Shown one piece after another: positions 24,193 to 35,036 of a DNA stretch of 64,000 bases (the stretch's first letter is position 1; every line of letters starts with the position of its first letter). The stretch lies in NCBI GenBank assembly GCA_018873225.1, contig JAEILZ010000006.1:186001-250000 (forward strand), in the 5' to 3' direction. This DNA is from [Phialemoniopsis] sp. UDSM-2020. Taxonomy: Eukaryota > Ascomycota > Sordariomycetes > Thyridiales > Thyridiaceae. The position numbers were made by a program, and so were the translations under genes. The notes under the pieces were generated by a model that searched no databases, had not been told where the DNA came from, and worked only from the letters and a program-made list of their open reading frames with translations.

Positions 24193-27100
24193 ATGGACCC
24201 GATCTCTGCTCTTAGCGTTGCCAACAGCGTCGTTACTTTTATTGACTTTGGTGCCAAGCTGATTTCGACAACCAAGACCATTTTTGACTCTGCTGACGGG
24301 ACGACATCTGACAACCTACAGCTTGAGCAAGTGTATACCCAATTACAGGTTTTCAGCAGACGACTTCAGTCTGCGACTACATCGTCGTCAACGAGCACAA
24401 GTGATGGATCGGAAGACTTCAGAGCGCTTCAGCAGCTTGCTGCTTCCTGTGACCTGGAATGCCAGGCGCTGATCGATGCCGTTGGCGCCCTCAAAGTTCG
24501 TGAGAAGAAGGGCCGTCTTTGGGAAAGCGTGCGAGCTGCATTCAAGGCCAGGTTAGGCAAGGCTGAGCTACTAGCCATGGAAGGCCGCCTTCAACGGACG
24601 CAGACTGTCATGTCGCTTCACATCAGCTCCATTCTTAGGTAAGAGCTCCCTAAATCCACTCTCAAAGTATGTCAATAACGAAGAAGTCTTGTAGCTGGCA
24701 AATATCTGCCATGAGTGACAAGCTGAAGACACTCCAACACCCTGGTCAGAGAATTGCTGATTCATCTATCGTCGACTCAATGTCTGACGACTTGGCTAAA
24801 CTGAAGCTGGGTGTCACATGCGTTGGTCCTGCCGAGCCCCAGCCAGTCTTCACCGTACCTCGAGTTCAAGAATTCATGGATCTTTTGGCAAGTTTTCTTC
24901 GATCAGAAGAAAGGCTACAGACAGACGCCGTCCTCAGAAGTCTGAACTACGACATGCGCCCAGCTCGGCACGGTGCAATACCAGAAGCTCACAAGAACAC
25001 ATTTGTCTGGGCGTTCGATTCATACGTGTCAGATTGGCTCCGCACTGGTAAAGGCATCTTTTGGATATCGGGCAAGGCTGGGTCTGGAAAATCCACCTTC
25101 ATGAAGTTTCTTGCCGGTCATTCTCGTACACGCGAACTGTTGACGGAATGGACGCAGCCGAACGAAGTTGGAATTGGTGCTCACTATTTCTGGAGTGCAG
25201 GAACTTCAATGGAGAGATCGCAACAAGGGCTTTTCCAGTCCATGTTGCTTGATATCTTTCAAAACAATCCCGCGATTATACCCGTCGTGTGCCCCAGTCG
25301 CTGGCAACAGATAAGATTTGGTGGTCCGGGTATTTACCTATCACCTTGGACGCTGGGCGAATTGTCGGACGGCCTGCGACGTTCCGCCTCCTTGGGAGGT
25401 CTCGCTAAGAAAATGTGTTTCTTTATTGATGGGCTGGATGAGTACGATGGGGATGGGATAGAACTTTGCAATATCCTGCAAGTATTGTCTACGTCCGCGG
25501 ATTTCAAGATTTGTGCCTCGAGCCGACCTTGGGTGCAGTTCGAGGATAGTTTGGGTACTGACGAGACCAAAAAACTCTACATGCACAACTTGACTCGAGG
25601 AGACATCGCAAGATTCACCAAAGACCAGCTTGAAACTCATCCCAGGTGGGAATCGGAGCACACTGAGCTCGATAAAAGCAACAAGGTTAATCTTATCGAG
25701 GAGGTTGCCGAGAGAGCTGAAGGAGTATTTCTTTGGGCTTTTCTCGTGACCAGGTCGCTTCGTGAAGGGCTATCACACGATGACACCATAGCGGATATGC
25801 GCAAGCGACTGGAAAGTCTGCCGAGAGACTTAGAGCGCCTGTTCAAACACATGCTGGATGGGATAGATATGGTTTATCATTCCAAGATGGCAGGGGCTTT
25901 GCAAGTCGCCATTCACGCGTTCGAGCCCTTATCGATTGACATATACTGGCACTTCGAGAAGGGACTCGAGGATCATGAATACGCCGAACTTTGTCCAATC
26001 GGCACGCCAACCCCATCGCAGTACGCCAAGCAACAGGAGCAAGCCCGACGCAGGATCAATGCACGAACCAGAGGACTGTTGGAAGTTCGTTACCATGTTG
26101 TGCAGTTCCTCCACCGAACAGTCAGAGACTTCCTCCAAACGAAGGATATGGCCGATTATCTGCGGTCAAAACTGGATGACAACTTCAATGCCTTCTACTC
26201 AATTGCCAAAGCATATCTTGCTCTCCTCAAGTCAACGTCTTTTCGGCGTTATGTAATTCCTGATATTGTCAGGCACGGCCCCGGACAGAATGGAGGATCA
26301 TTCATCGCATCATTGAACGAAGCACTCCAATACGCCGCAGAAGCCATGACCTCATCGCCACAATTCCTTCAAAGGACCACGAATCTTCTTGATGAATACG
26401 ACACATTTGTCGCGAAAGCTATCGAACAATCTCATGTCACCGTTGTCGGGGCGACGTTCTCCTCTGACCCACGGGCAGTCTTTCGCGAAGAGGTTGTAAA
26501 ACACCAGCTAGTCGGATATGTGGAGCAGAAACTTCGCCAAGACTCCGAGTACTTCAATGTCTTTCAGGACTCGCCACTTTTTGCGGCTCTGTCAGCCATG
26601 ACACTTCGTTCCGGGCCAACCCCATGTCCGTCACTTGACTTGGTACGGATGCTTCTGAAGCGCGGCGGTGATCTGAATGCAACCTCGACAAGACTCAACG
26701 GCCAGGATACTTGTACACCATGGATTTGCTTTGCTCGTAGGTGCTTCGTCAATGGTTCCGAGGACAGCTCGTCCTTCAGTGGACATCTCTTCACCAAGGT
26801 CGTGGAGACTGGCCTTGTTCGGCTGTGCTTGTCTTTTGGAGCAGATCCAGATGCACACACCGAATTGGGAGCCACAGCTTTCACAGCCTACCTCTACGCA
26901 GTCCTCGGGTGTTCAGATGTCAAAACAATACAACCTTACGTCGATACCCTGGACGCATTCATAGCACGAGAACCTTGCCTAGGTGCCACCGATCCGGAGA
27001 GCGCCAAAGGCCGTTCGTTTTCCAATAGCAATAAGCCGAGGCAATCCCAACTAGCACATATTTGTGCTTGGTTCACACCTGAGGTATTCAAGAACGTAAT

Positions 27101-27386
27101 CAAAGGGCGCGCAATCAGGATAATATTTGAGAGACTCACACGTTACATTGTTAGTAGCAATGAAGATATCCAGTCTTTGGTTTCTGCTTTGAGGTCCCTT
27201 GCCTTCCACAAGGACTTAGAAGATCCTCTAGAATCCGCAGACACGATTCGAGAATTGCTGCATATAATCGAGGAGGTTCGAAGGGATGAAGCATTGCTTA
27301 AGAAACACCAGAAGCGCCAGTGGGCTTGTGACTCTGAATCGGACCAGGATGAGTCAGGTATCAAACGGAAGAGGCGTCGAGGGTAG
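24193..27386 (+). CDS. NACHT-domain STAND receptor with fungal HeLo/Helo-like-type N-terminus
   Basis: Exons 24193-24638 and 24695-27386 (56-nt intron) encode 1045 aa. The N-terminus (MDPISALSVANSVVTFIDFG) is the start typical of fungal STAND N-terminal helical domains, followed by a coiled region to about residue 190. The NACHT ATPase has Walker A GKAGSGKST at 275-283 and Walker B FFIDGLDE at 391-398, then a sensor-like ASSRPW. After NACHT the body is a long alpha-helical region of the kind found behind fungal NACHTs; I see no ankyrin, WD40 or TPR repeats. The protein ends in an acidic stretch and KRKRRRG, a possible nuclear signal. Such proteins sense non-self and can trigger cell death. 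The ligand and effector arm are unknown. Confidence 0.88.
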
Positions 27387-27581
27387 CAAATACGCCTACA
27401 CATTTAAGATTGAGACAGGGATTTCAAGGTGAGATTAGATGGTTATATTTCGGGATGTTTAGTAACTCTAGGGCGCGTTCGATCCACGTGAATGGATTAC
27501 CATTGTCAGCATCAAAAGCTTTGCTCACGGTAGGAACCTTGTCCTCTTTTGAAAGAGTCCCATTTATATTGATTGTAGCCA

Positions 27582-29040
27582 TCACCTCGACTTTTGGTCC
27601 TCCTCGAAGTCTTGAAGCACGTTGCTGTGTACTGTATCGTCCGTGATGACATCCCAGCCAGTCAGGGCGAGCCCCTTGCCGCATCTTATCGCGCTGTCAA
27701 ACGCTTCTTTCGTCCCTGATGCTGCGGTAAAGCTCGGGTGGTGACCACTCACATCGTCCGGACACGGGATACCGAAGAATGCGTGGATGCCCGGCAGCTT
27801 GTATGTGACGTTGCCCATATCCGTACTTGCGCTCATGGGTTCTGCTGCTTCGTACTGGATTGTTTCCCCATAGTAGGACATATTCTTAGTGTATCGCCTG
27901 TTGAGGGTGTGGTTGAGCCGGGTATCAAGGTATGGTGGCTCTCTATGATGCGATCAGTTAGCCAGTGTCATCTCCCTGGATGCGATGCGCGGAGATTACA
28001 TACTCCTCAAACTCAACCTTACACCCTGTTGCTAAAGCCCCGCCGCGCGCGCAGTCGATGATGCGTTCGAGGAGGGACTTCGCGCCGGGGTACGCCGGGC
28101 TTCGGACACCAAATTGCACCTGGGTGTAAGGCGGGATCACGTTTCCGACTTTCTACATTCGCAGTGACACAGGTTAACACTGGAGTAATGTACGGGAGTC
28201 GCGACACCTACTGGCACATCTTGTAGACAGATATGTATCCGCTGCTCGGGTCGTATCTGCTGCCTCAGCATAGAGACATTGTTATACGCAGAAACAACAG
28301 CGTCCAGCGCATTGATTCCATCCCACGGGTTCCCGCCAGCATGCGCCGGCTTTCCGTAGAACTTGGCCACAACCGCCACCCGCGAGATGGTCCGATAGCC
28401 CGCCGTACCCGTGTTCCCGGCGCCATGCGTCTTCTCCGGTCCAGGGTGCGCCATGAGGCACACGTCTGCGCCTTCGTAAGCGCCCGCTTTCAAGAGCTTG
28501 CTCTTGCCCGCACCGCCCTCCTCGGCGGGCGTGCCGAGAAGCCGAGCCTTCCCTGCCTTTCCGGTGGCCTTGAGCGCGGAGCAGAGCGAGATGTAGGCGA
28601 CTATGGCGCTTATGGCGATGAGGTTGTGACCGCAGGCGTGCCCTATATCAGGAAGCGCATCGTACTCAGCATTGAAGACGACTTCACGCCCACCGGTGCC
28701 CTGCGAGAAGGAGCTCTCGAAGCTCGTGCCGATGCCATAGGCGTGCTCGACGACGTCGTGTCCTTGAGACCTGAGGAATGCGACTATCGTGTCGTGCGCA
28801 ATGACTTCCTCGTAGCAAAGCTCGGGGTTGTCGTATATCTGAAGACACTGTCAGTGGCCTGTTCGGCGCAAGGGCTGGCGGACTTGCCCTTTGGTTCACG
28901 GCGCGGATCTCTTCTAAGCAGTCGGCAACAGCCTTGTCTATCGCGGACTTGACCTCGTTGTCTAGAAGAGGCTCGACAAGCTGAGTTGCTGCTTCCTTGA
29001 TGCCATTGACATGGGCCTCGACAACCTCGACGGCGGTCAT
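27582..29040 (-). CDS. M20-family amidohydrolase/peptidase, copy 2
   Basis: Four exons, 29040-28888, 28838-28212, 28152-28000 and 27938-27582, encode 429 aa. Metal and catalytic motifs match copy 1: GHACGHN with His118 and His122, GTPAEEGGAGK, GKPAHAGGNPW, and SASTDMGNV near the C-terminus. The first intron (28887-28839) appears to use a GC donor (GCAAGT) with a normal AG acceptor, because the GC site restores the conserved NQR-IYDNPELCYEE junction. The last intron uses the third of three closely spaced AGs to keep frame. It is divergent from a Zn2Cys6 regulator, the mirror of copy 1's setting. Function is hydrolysis of an amide or peptide bond; the substrate is unknown. Confidence 0.85.
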
Positions 29041-29466
29041 ACTGGCGATTTGGTGACTCCTAGGAGGGGGTGTGGTATGCTCAAACAAAGACAGGCGTGA
29101 TGACTTTACAAAATGAGATATCTTGTCCAAAAGCGGTTCAGCCTGGGCATGTCAGGTCACACACAGGCGTCGGCGGTCGATATCCGAAGGTTTAAATCGA
29201 TAAGATGCATGCCACGCGATTGAATTGATCACCTGTATCTTCAGTGGATCAACGCGAAGCTGGCATGGGACCACGCTAAGGATGGCATGAGATGGATGCC
29301 AGTGAAGAGCCGATTGCCGAGCTACGTCCCCGCTCCTGATTCAGAACGAGCTAAATAAAAAGCCCATGTCTCGCCTCGGATCTCGCAAAACAGCCGAGTC
29401 TTCCCCTCTTTCTCTTCATTCAACAACAGCATTCTTCCAGGGTCCACCGCAGACCCCCATCTTGTG
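29041..29466. promoter_or_regulatory. Divergent promoter of amidohydrolase copy 2 and Zn2Cys6 regulator
   Basis: This 426-base region lies between two divergent starts and should carry both promoters. It contains several GATC/GATAAG-like words but I could not define a site. There is no gene here. Confidence 0.5.
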
Positions 29467-31181
29467 ATGCACAGGGGTCGCGGTGCCCCGCGGTCCAAGA
29501 ACGGTGAGTGGCTCGTGGATTCGATGACCAGTCGACAATCATGCATGGCTGACGATCACTGCAGGCTGTTCCACATGCCGAGACCGGAAGGTCAAGTGCG
29601 ACGAAGTGCGTCCCGAGTGCCAGAGATGCATCCGCGCAGGACGCCAGTGTGCATACCCGAGCGGATCGCGGCCATCTATTCCTAGCAGGACGGTATCTGC
29701 CTCCTGTCCAGGAGAGATAGTCGCATCGCCTAGTGCGCCAATAGCTTCGTCTGCGACTTATCCCTCGCCTTCGACAGGCCCAACGAGCGGCGAAAATGGG
29801 GCTGGCATCGGCACACCGGCGGAGGAGCCGGACGAGGTGACCCGGATCATGCGATACTACCAAGACCAATACCTCACATTCCTGACTACAAAAGCACCGC
29901 AATGGTCGTTTATTGCAGGCGTTCTGGACCTCGGGCGGACGAACTCGGCGTTGATGAACCTGCTCATGGCGAATGTGCAGTACCAGGCCTCAAGCAGGGA
30001 GAAGCGAGTCGCGGACAGGTTTCAGGCCCTGGAGCACTATCAGAGCGGTCTTCAAGATTTCGCCAGTCTGGTGAGCTCTGATCAGTACGACCCTCTGACG
30101 ATGCTCGGTACCCTGTTCCTCTTGGTGCAATTTGAAATTCACCATGGGGAGCACGCCGAGGCAGTCCGGAACCACCTCGACGGGTTCAACTCTGCTGTGC
30201 TCACTTATGGAGACCAATTGGTGCCCGGCCTGCAGAACTACTTCTCGGCTGACACCCCTCGGTCGGTCTCGACCCCGGACTCGACCGGGGAGGTCAGGAC
30301 GCGCTATGTCAATGTCCTGAACCGGCTGGGCTGTTGGATGGGTTACATGGACGCACTAGCATCCACATGGGACCTGGGAGGCTCGGTCATGTCCACATTG
30401 CTCGACCGCTTTCCCGGATCGCTTAACACCGTCTTTTACGGGTCCAGGGAGGTGGGCAAGGAGATCTGGGGTGCAGGATACCCGGTTACCGAGGCGCTGG
30501 ATGATCTCCAGAACCGGCCCGCTTTTGACTTGTATCATGAGGCACACATTCTCCGCTACCAAGTGTCACGATATCGATGGTCAGATAAAGATAGCCAAGA
30601 GGCTGTCGAGTTACAGCTTGCTATTACCAATGGATTTCAGCAAATTGTCGAAGTAAGTTTAGTCTGGAATGCGGTACATCATCGGCTCACTCATTGACGA
30701 GTTTCCCTAGAAGTACGGCACTTTGCTAGCCGTGGCCGCCAACTGGACCAATCCCACAACCCACACATCGCGCATCGTACTGAATCTGCGCTTTATCGTG
30801 CCGTTCTTCTATGCCATTCAATTGGATTATTACCGGGCATCGAGCAGAGACACCAAAGGTGCCCTGACATCGATCGAGGCAGCACAATGCATCTCCAACA
30901 TCTTGCAAATCGCCACCATCGTACACGAGAACGAGTCGCCCAATTCTCTCACGCGGCTATCATGGGCGCTGTTCCTGGCCTGCGTGGAGACAAGAGAGCT
31001 GGTTCTTCAGAACTGGATACTTGAGCGATATGCCGCACTGTCCGACTTTGGCATTGCCCTGTCTCGAGCCCACCAACTTCTCCGAGCCGTTGTCAAGCAC
31101 CAACGCTTGACTGGAGAGGCTGTTGACTACCGCTCTTGGATCCAGTCTCGACCAGAATTCGAGTCTTTCGTCATCCACTAG
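29467..31181 (+). CDS. Zn2Cys6 transcription factor with Fungal_trans_2-type domain
   Basis: Exons 29467-29503, 29565-30652 and 30711-31181 encode 531 aa. The first intron splits the start of the zinc cluster, and joining gives Cys 14, 17, 24, 31, 34 and 41 in the pattern x2-x6-x6-x2-x6 with the basic RDRKVK segment. A Ser/Pro/Thr-rich linker (about residues 44-110) precedes a helical domain of the Fungal_trans_2 kind, with EVTRIMRYYQDQYLTF near its start. It is divergent from amidohydrolase copy 2 and so is a candidate regulator of it. Unlike the regulator at 15888, it has only one zinc cluster. Confidence 0.88.
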
Positions 31182-31481
31182 TCTTCGGATCAGGGTTTCG
31201 CTGTATACGGTGTGCAAGTATGGAGCGGCAGACACTTACAGAGAGACAACATCGTATTGTCTTCGTCTATCTAGTCTCTCGTCACGCCAAATCTACACCG
31301 CCTCACTTAGACAGGCAGCTGCTTACATAATCCGTCCGTTTGATCTCGGAAGGATCGAGGCTGTCTCTTGGCGCTCTGCTCTGAATGAGTGAATACGAAC
31401 CCCCCTTCCGCCTTGCATGTGCCCCACAAATCTCTCCAAACATCTTGAACATCAAGTCCAGTCTGAACATCTCCAGCCAAA

Positions 31482-33431
31482 ATGGCGCTGATGACGGACT
31501 TGCCGGCGGAGCTTCTCTACTCCATATCCGAGTGTCTCTCGTCACAGAAGGACCTGAACGCCGTGGCACGAACTAGTCGCTACCTCCATCGGAGCTTGAA
31601 CCCTTGCCTTTACCGCTACAATGTACGGTGCTCCAACGCTTCGGCCCTCGGCTGGGCTGCCAAGCATGGCAGCCTAAACACTGCGCGCATGGTATTTGGC
31701 TTTGGCAAGCGTGCCGCTGCTATCGAAGGCGGCATGGACCGGGCGTTGCATTCTGCAGCAAGTAAAGGTCACGTCGCGGTCGCTCAGCTGCTTCTCGACA
31801 ATGGTGCGAATATCAATGCTCGAGAGCCAGAGGTGGGCGGACGCGATGACACCGCTCTACAGGCCGCAGCCTTCGGAAGCCACGAGCAGGTGGTGCGCCT
31901 TCTCATTGAAAGGGGCGCCGACGTGAATGCGCGAGCTGGAGGTATCGGCGATGCTCTGCAGGCTGCCGCAGCCAGACATCACCAAGGGCTGGTGGAACTG
32001 CTGCTAAGCTGTGGCGCTGATGTGAACGGCAGTCCTGGGCCCAACGGCAGTTGGCCTTACGGCAGCGCGCTGCAGAACGCTTGCGATTGTCGATTCGCGC
32101 AGGGCCGAAGGTGCAGCAACGAAATAGTCAAGTTACTGCTTGACCATGGTGCCGACGTCAATACGTACGACAGAAATTGCGATAGTCCTCTCCAAACGGC
32201 GTCGTGGTCTGGATATGCGCAAGCCGTTGAGCTTCTGCTGGCCCATGGCGCCGATGTCAACGCACCCGCAAGTCATAGACTCGGCTTTGCTCTTCAGGCT
32301 GCTTGTGATCAGGGCCATGAGCAGGTCGTCAAGCTCTTGCTTGCCAGTGGCGCCGATGTCCATATCCAAGGGGGCTTTCACGGTACCGCTCTACGAGCGG
32401 CCCTGAAAGGCCGTAACGTACGGGTAGTGAAGCTGCTTATCGACCATGGCGCTGACCCAAACATCCAGGCCACGCGTCTCGACAATCCGCTCTATCTGCT
32501 CGACGGGGACGATGACGCGACAATCGAGATGGCCGAGTTCCTGATCAGCATGGATGGCGGTGTCGAAGCCAAACGATACTGCCTCTCTCTAGCAGCCGCT
32601 TCGGAAAGCGGGAGTCTGCGCATGGCGAAACTGCTGATTGGGACAGGAAGTGACGTGAACGCACGTGTTGAGCACTATGGTAGTTGTCTTCAGTCAGCTT
32701 CCTGGCACAAGCACGCCCAAGTAGTGAAGCTACTTCTCGACAGTGGGGCCGATGTAAATATGCAAGGTGGATACTATGGCAGTGCTCTACAAGCAGCTTC
32801 GTGTGGAAACTGTCTCGAGATTGTGAGGATCCTGCTCGAACAGGGCGCCGATCCCAACCTGCCAAATGATCACTCTCCTGCCCTGGTCGCAGCCGCCGAA
32901 GCGGGCCACGAGCAGGTGGTCAAGTTGCTGCTCGACAACGGTGCCGACGTTGATATGCAAAGCGACAGGTACGGCACTGCTCTCGCTGGAGCTTCACTGT
33001 ACGCCAGGTCGCAATTGGTGCAATTCCTTATCGATCGTGGGGCAAATGTCAACGCCCAAGCTGGACGACACTATGGCCATGCTCTCACGGCAGCATCGCT
33101 CGCAGGCTACGAGCAAGATCGATTTGGTGACGGCTCGGAATTTGATGACGAAAGCGTGGATGATAATTTCGCTGTACGCGAGCATGAAGACTATGCTCAG
33201 GTGGTGAAGCTACTGGTCGATCAAGGCGCTGATGTAAATGCCCTGGGCGGCGAGTATGGCAGCGCGTTGCAAGCGGCCTCAAATGCAGGCTCAGTGCTCC
33301 TGGTGAAGCTATTGCTAGAACTAGGCGTTGACACCTCTGCACATACAGACAACTGCGAACTCGCCATCGACATAGCAACGACAATGGGCCACCAGGAGAT
33401 TGTGGATATCCTACTTGCGAAGGATGTTTGA
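31482..33431 (+). CDS. F-box-like ankyrin-repeat protein
   Basis: A single uninterrupted frame encodes 649 aa. Residues 5-50 read as an F-box (DLPAELLYSISECLSSQKDL, then an LHRSLNPCLYRYN tail). Residues about 55-645 are ankyrin repeats of roughly 33 aa with the usual A-L-Q-A-A, V-x-L-L-L and G-A-D-V-N positions; I count about fourteen to sixteen, some degenerate. One repeat at about residues 545-565 carries an acidic insert (DGSEFDDESVDD). An F-box with ankyrins suggests a substrate adaptor of an SCF ubiquitin ligase. There is no intron, which is unusual among its neighbours. An acidic hypothetical gene follows downstream. Confidence 0.88.
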   Translation: MALMTDLPAELLYSISECLSSQKDLNAVARTSRYLHRSLNPCLYRYNVRCSNASALGWAAKHGSLNTARMVFGFGKRAAAIEGGMDRALHSAASKGHVAVAQLLLDNGANINAREPEVGGRDDTALQAAAFGSHEQVVRLLIERGADVNARAGGIGDALQAAAARHHQGLVELLLSCGADVNGSPGPNGSWPYGSALQNACDCRFAQGRRCSNEIVKLLLDHGADVNTYDRNCDSPLQTASWSGYAQAVELLLAHGADVNAPASHRLGFALQAACDQGHEQVVKLLLASGADVHIQGGFHGTALRAALKGRNVRVVKLLIDHGADPNIQATRLDNPLYLLDGDDDATIEMAEFLISMDGGVEAKRYCLSLAAASESGSLRMAKLLIGTGSDVNARVEHYGSCLQSASWHKHAQVVKLLLDSGADVNMQGGYYGSALQAASCGNCLEIVRILLEQGADPNLPNDHSPALVAAAEAGHEQVVKLLLDNGADVDMQSDRYGTALAGASLYARSQLVQFLIDRGANVNAQAGRHYGHALTAASLAGYEQDRFGDGSEFDDESVDDNFAVREHEDYAQVVKLLVDQGADVNALGGEYGSALQAASNAGSVLLVKLLLELGVDTSAHTDNCELAIDIATTMGHQEIVDILLAKDV

Positions 33432-34086
33432 AGGCGCATGATTTTCCTCAACGTCGTAGCGGGTTTCTGCGCCATAAAGGGATAACTGGAGTATCCAGTT
33501 CTGTGTGAAGACATTCACAGACTTTCTATATAACTCGATATGATCGAGGTATGGAAACATTCGAGGTCCCTTTATACCGACATAGTCATATCTCCTTTCT
33601 GCTAGGGATGAAGATTTTCAATAGATAAGAGATCATCCATCTACCGGGTTCGTTATATCTTAGTGGTCTATACTACACCCGTAGTGCCCTGTCGTGGTGG
33701 TGGTCAGACTGCGTGTCCCAGTAGGCTGTCGGGAACTAAGAGTTAGTTAAAATAGGCTTTTCGAGTTCAGCTGGTGAGTAAGCCTCAATTCGTAAAGACT
33801 TGTTTTTGTCACATCTTCCGTATCAGTATGGCAGTGTCTTGCGATAGACATTTGCATAGGCATGCCTGTCTGCCTTGGAGGCCTCCCAGTGTATGTGCCT
33901 TGCTACTCAATACAACACAAGGCAATCACTGGGCCTCTCGCAGACAATGCTTTAAAAATCAGGGCTTTCTCTCGCAGACCGTTATTTCACTCGACAATCA
34001 AAGACGTCCCGGCCTATTCGTGCAAAAGATTGTCTTCGCCTCATTATCCACTAGGCTCAGAAACGCGGCTACCCGAGAAAAGCGAT
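33432..34086. other. Intergenic region, possibly including a 5' extension of the next gene
   Basis: This 655-base stretch is mostly AT-rich and non-coding. The frame of the next gene is open upstream to an ATG at 33862, so part of it may be coding. The 75 extra residues show no conserved pattern and I leave them out. Confidence 0.4.
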
Positions 34087-34723
34087 ATGGCAAGGGACGA
34101 TGATCACGATTGGTCGCAGGACCAAGATGTGGACGATGACAACAACGAGTACGATGAAGAGGATCAAGAGCGGTACTACGATCACAAGGAGACCGAACAC
34201 AGATTCTACCAACGGGGTCGCAATTACGATGCCAACGCCGATAGCACACAGCGGATTTCCGATCTGGACGATATGGACGATGATCTTGAAAGGTTCGTAC
34301 ATTGTGTATACTCTGCTTTATATACCCTGAGTTTCATGATCATCTTGCTGGGTAGACACACTAATTTCATATGTCAACAGTGCCATCGAGTCCCGCGAGG
34401 CTGAGAATGAGGAACTCGGGGATGTGAACGGCGCACTGGAGAGTCACGAGGAGCGCGTTGCCGTTCTCAAAGCAAACCGTGATGCTATCGCTCTTGAGCG
34501 GCATCATGTGCATGAAGAGGAGCGCGGGTATAACAGCGCGTGGAACGAGGAGACCGAAGAGTGGGGTGAGTTTCCAGAAGCCGACTATGAGGCTGAGGGA
34601 CTAGATGAAGGCGAGCTTGAGGAATTGCATGAAAGACGCAGGCGTGCAAAAGAGGAGCAGAGAAAGATTGATGAAGGTGATGATGAAGAGCTTGACATGG
34701 AGATGGACAGTGATGATGACTGA
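34087..34723 (+). CDS. Hypothetical highly acidic coiled-coil protein
   Basis: Exons 34087-34292 and 34381-34723 (88-nt intron) encode 182 aa. The N-terminus is rich in Asp and Glu with aromatic residues (DDDHDWSQDQDVDDDNNEYD). The middle has a heptad-like helix (AIESREAENEELG..., ALESHEERVAVLKANRDAI) consistent with a coiled coil. The C-terminus is again acidic (DDEELDMEMDSDDD). I do not recognise a family; acidic proteins of this type can bind basic partners such as histones. An in-frame upstream ATG at 33862 is an alternative start. Confidence 0.6.
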
Positions 34724-35036
34724 TTAAGCAATTTACTCCGGACCCAAGTCCCGGCCTCCGCACGCGCGGTCAATAGAGGTCAAGCTTTTGAGTCAGGGGT
34801 GGCCAATTCAGATACCATACTTGTGTTTTCAAGTACTGGGAAGTGTCATTGTGTCTTGAGAACACGGGTATGGTGTTCATCGTGCATTGGGTTGTATAAT
34901 TGTGTTGGTGTATTGTGTCGTAGTTGGTTCTCTTACCCAAAGGCACGCCGATTGATTTGGTTCATCTCACTTCGGCTGAAACGGTCTCTATGCGTAGACG
35001 CAGGTACAGGGTGTGCTTCATCGTTTCAGTATTCTT
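34724..35036. other. Convergent intergenic region
   Basis: This 313-base spacer between the acidic-protein gene and the HET gene holds both 3' ends. It is T/G-rich on the plus strand and has no gene. Confidence 0.55.
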
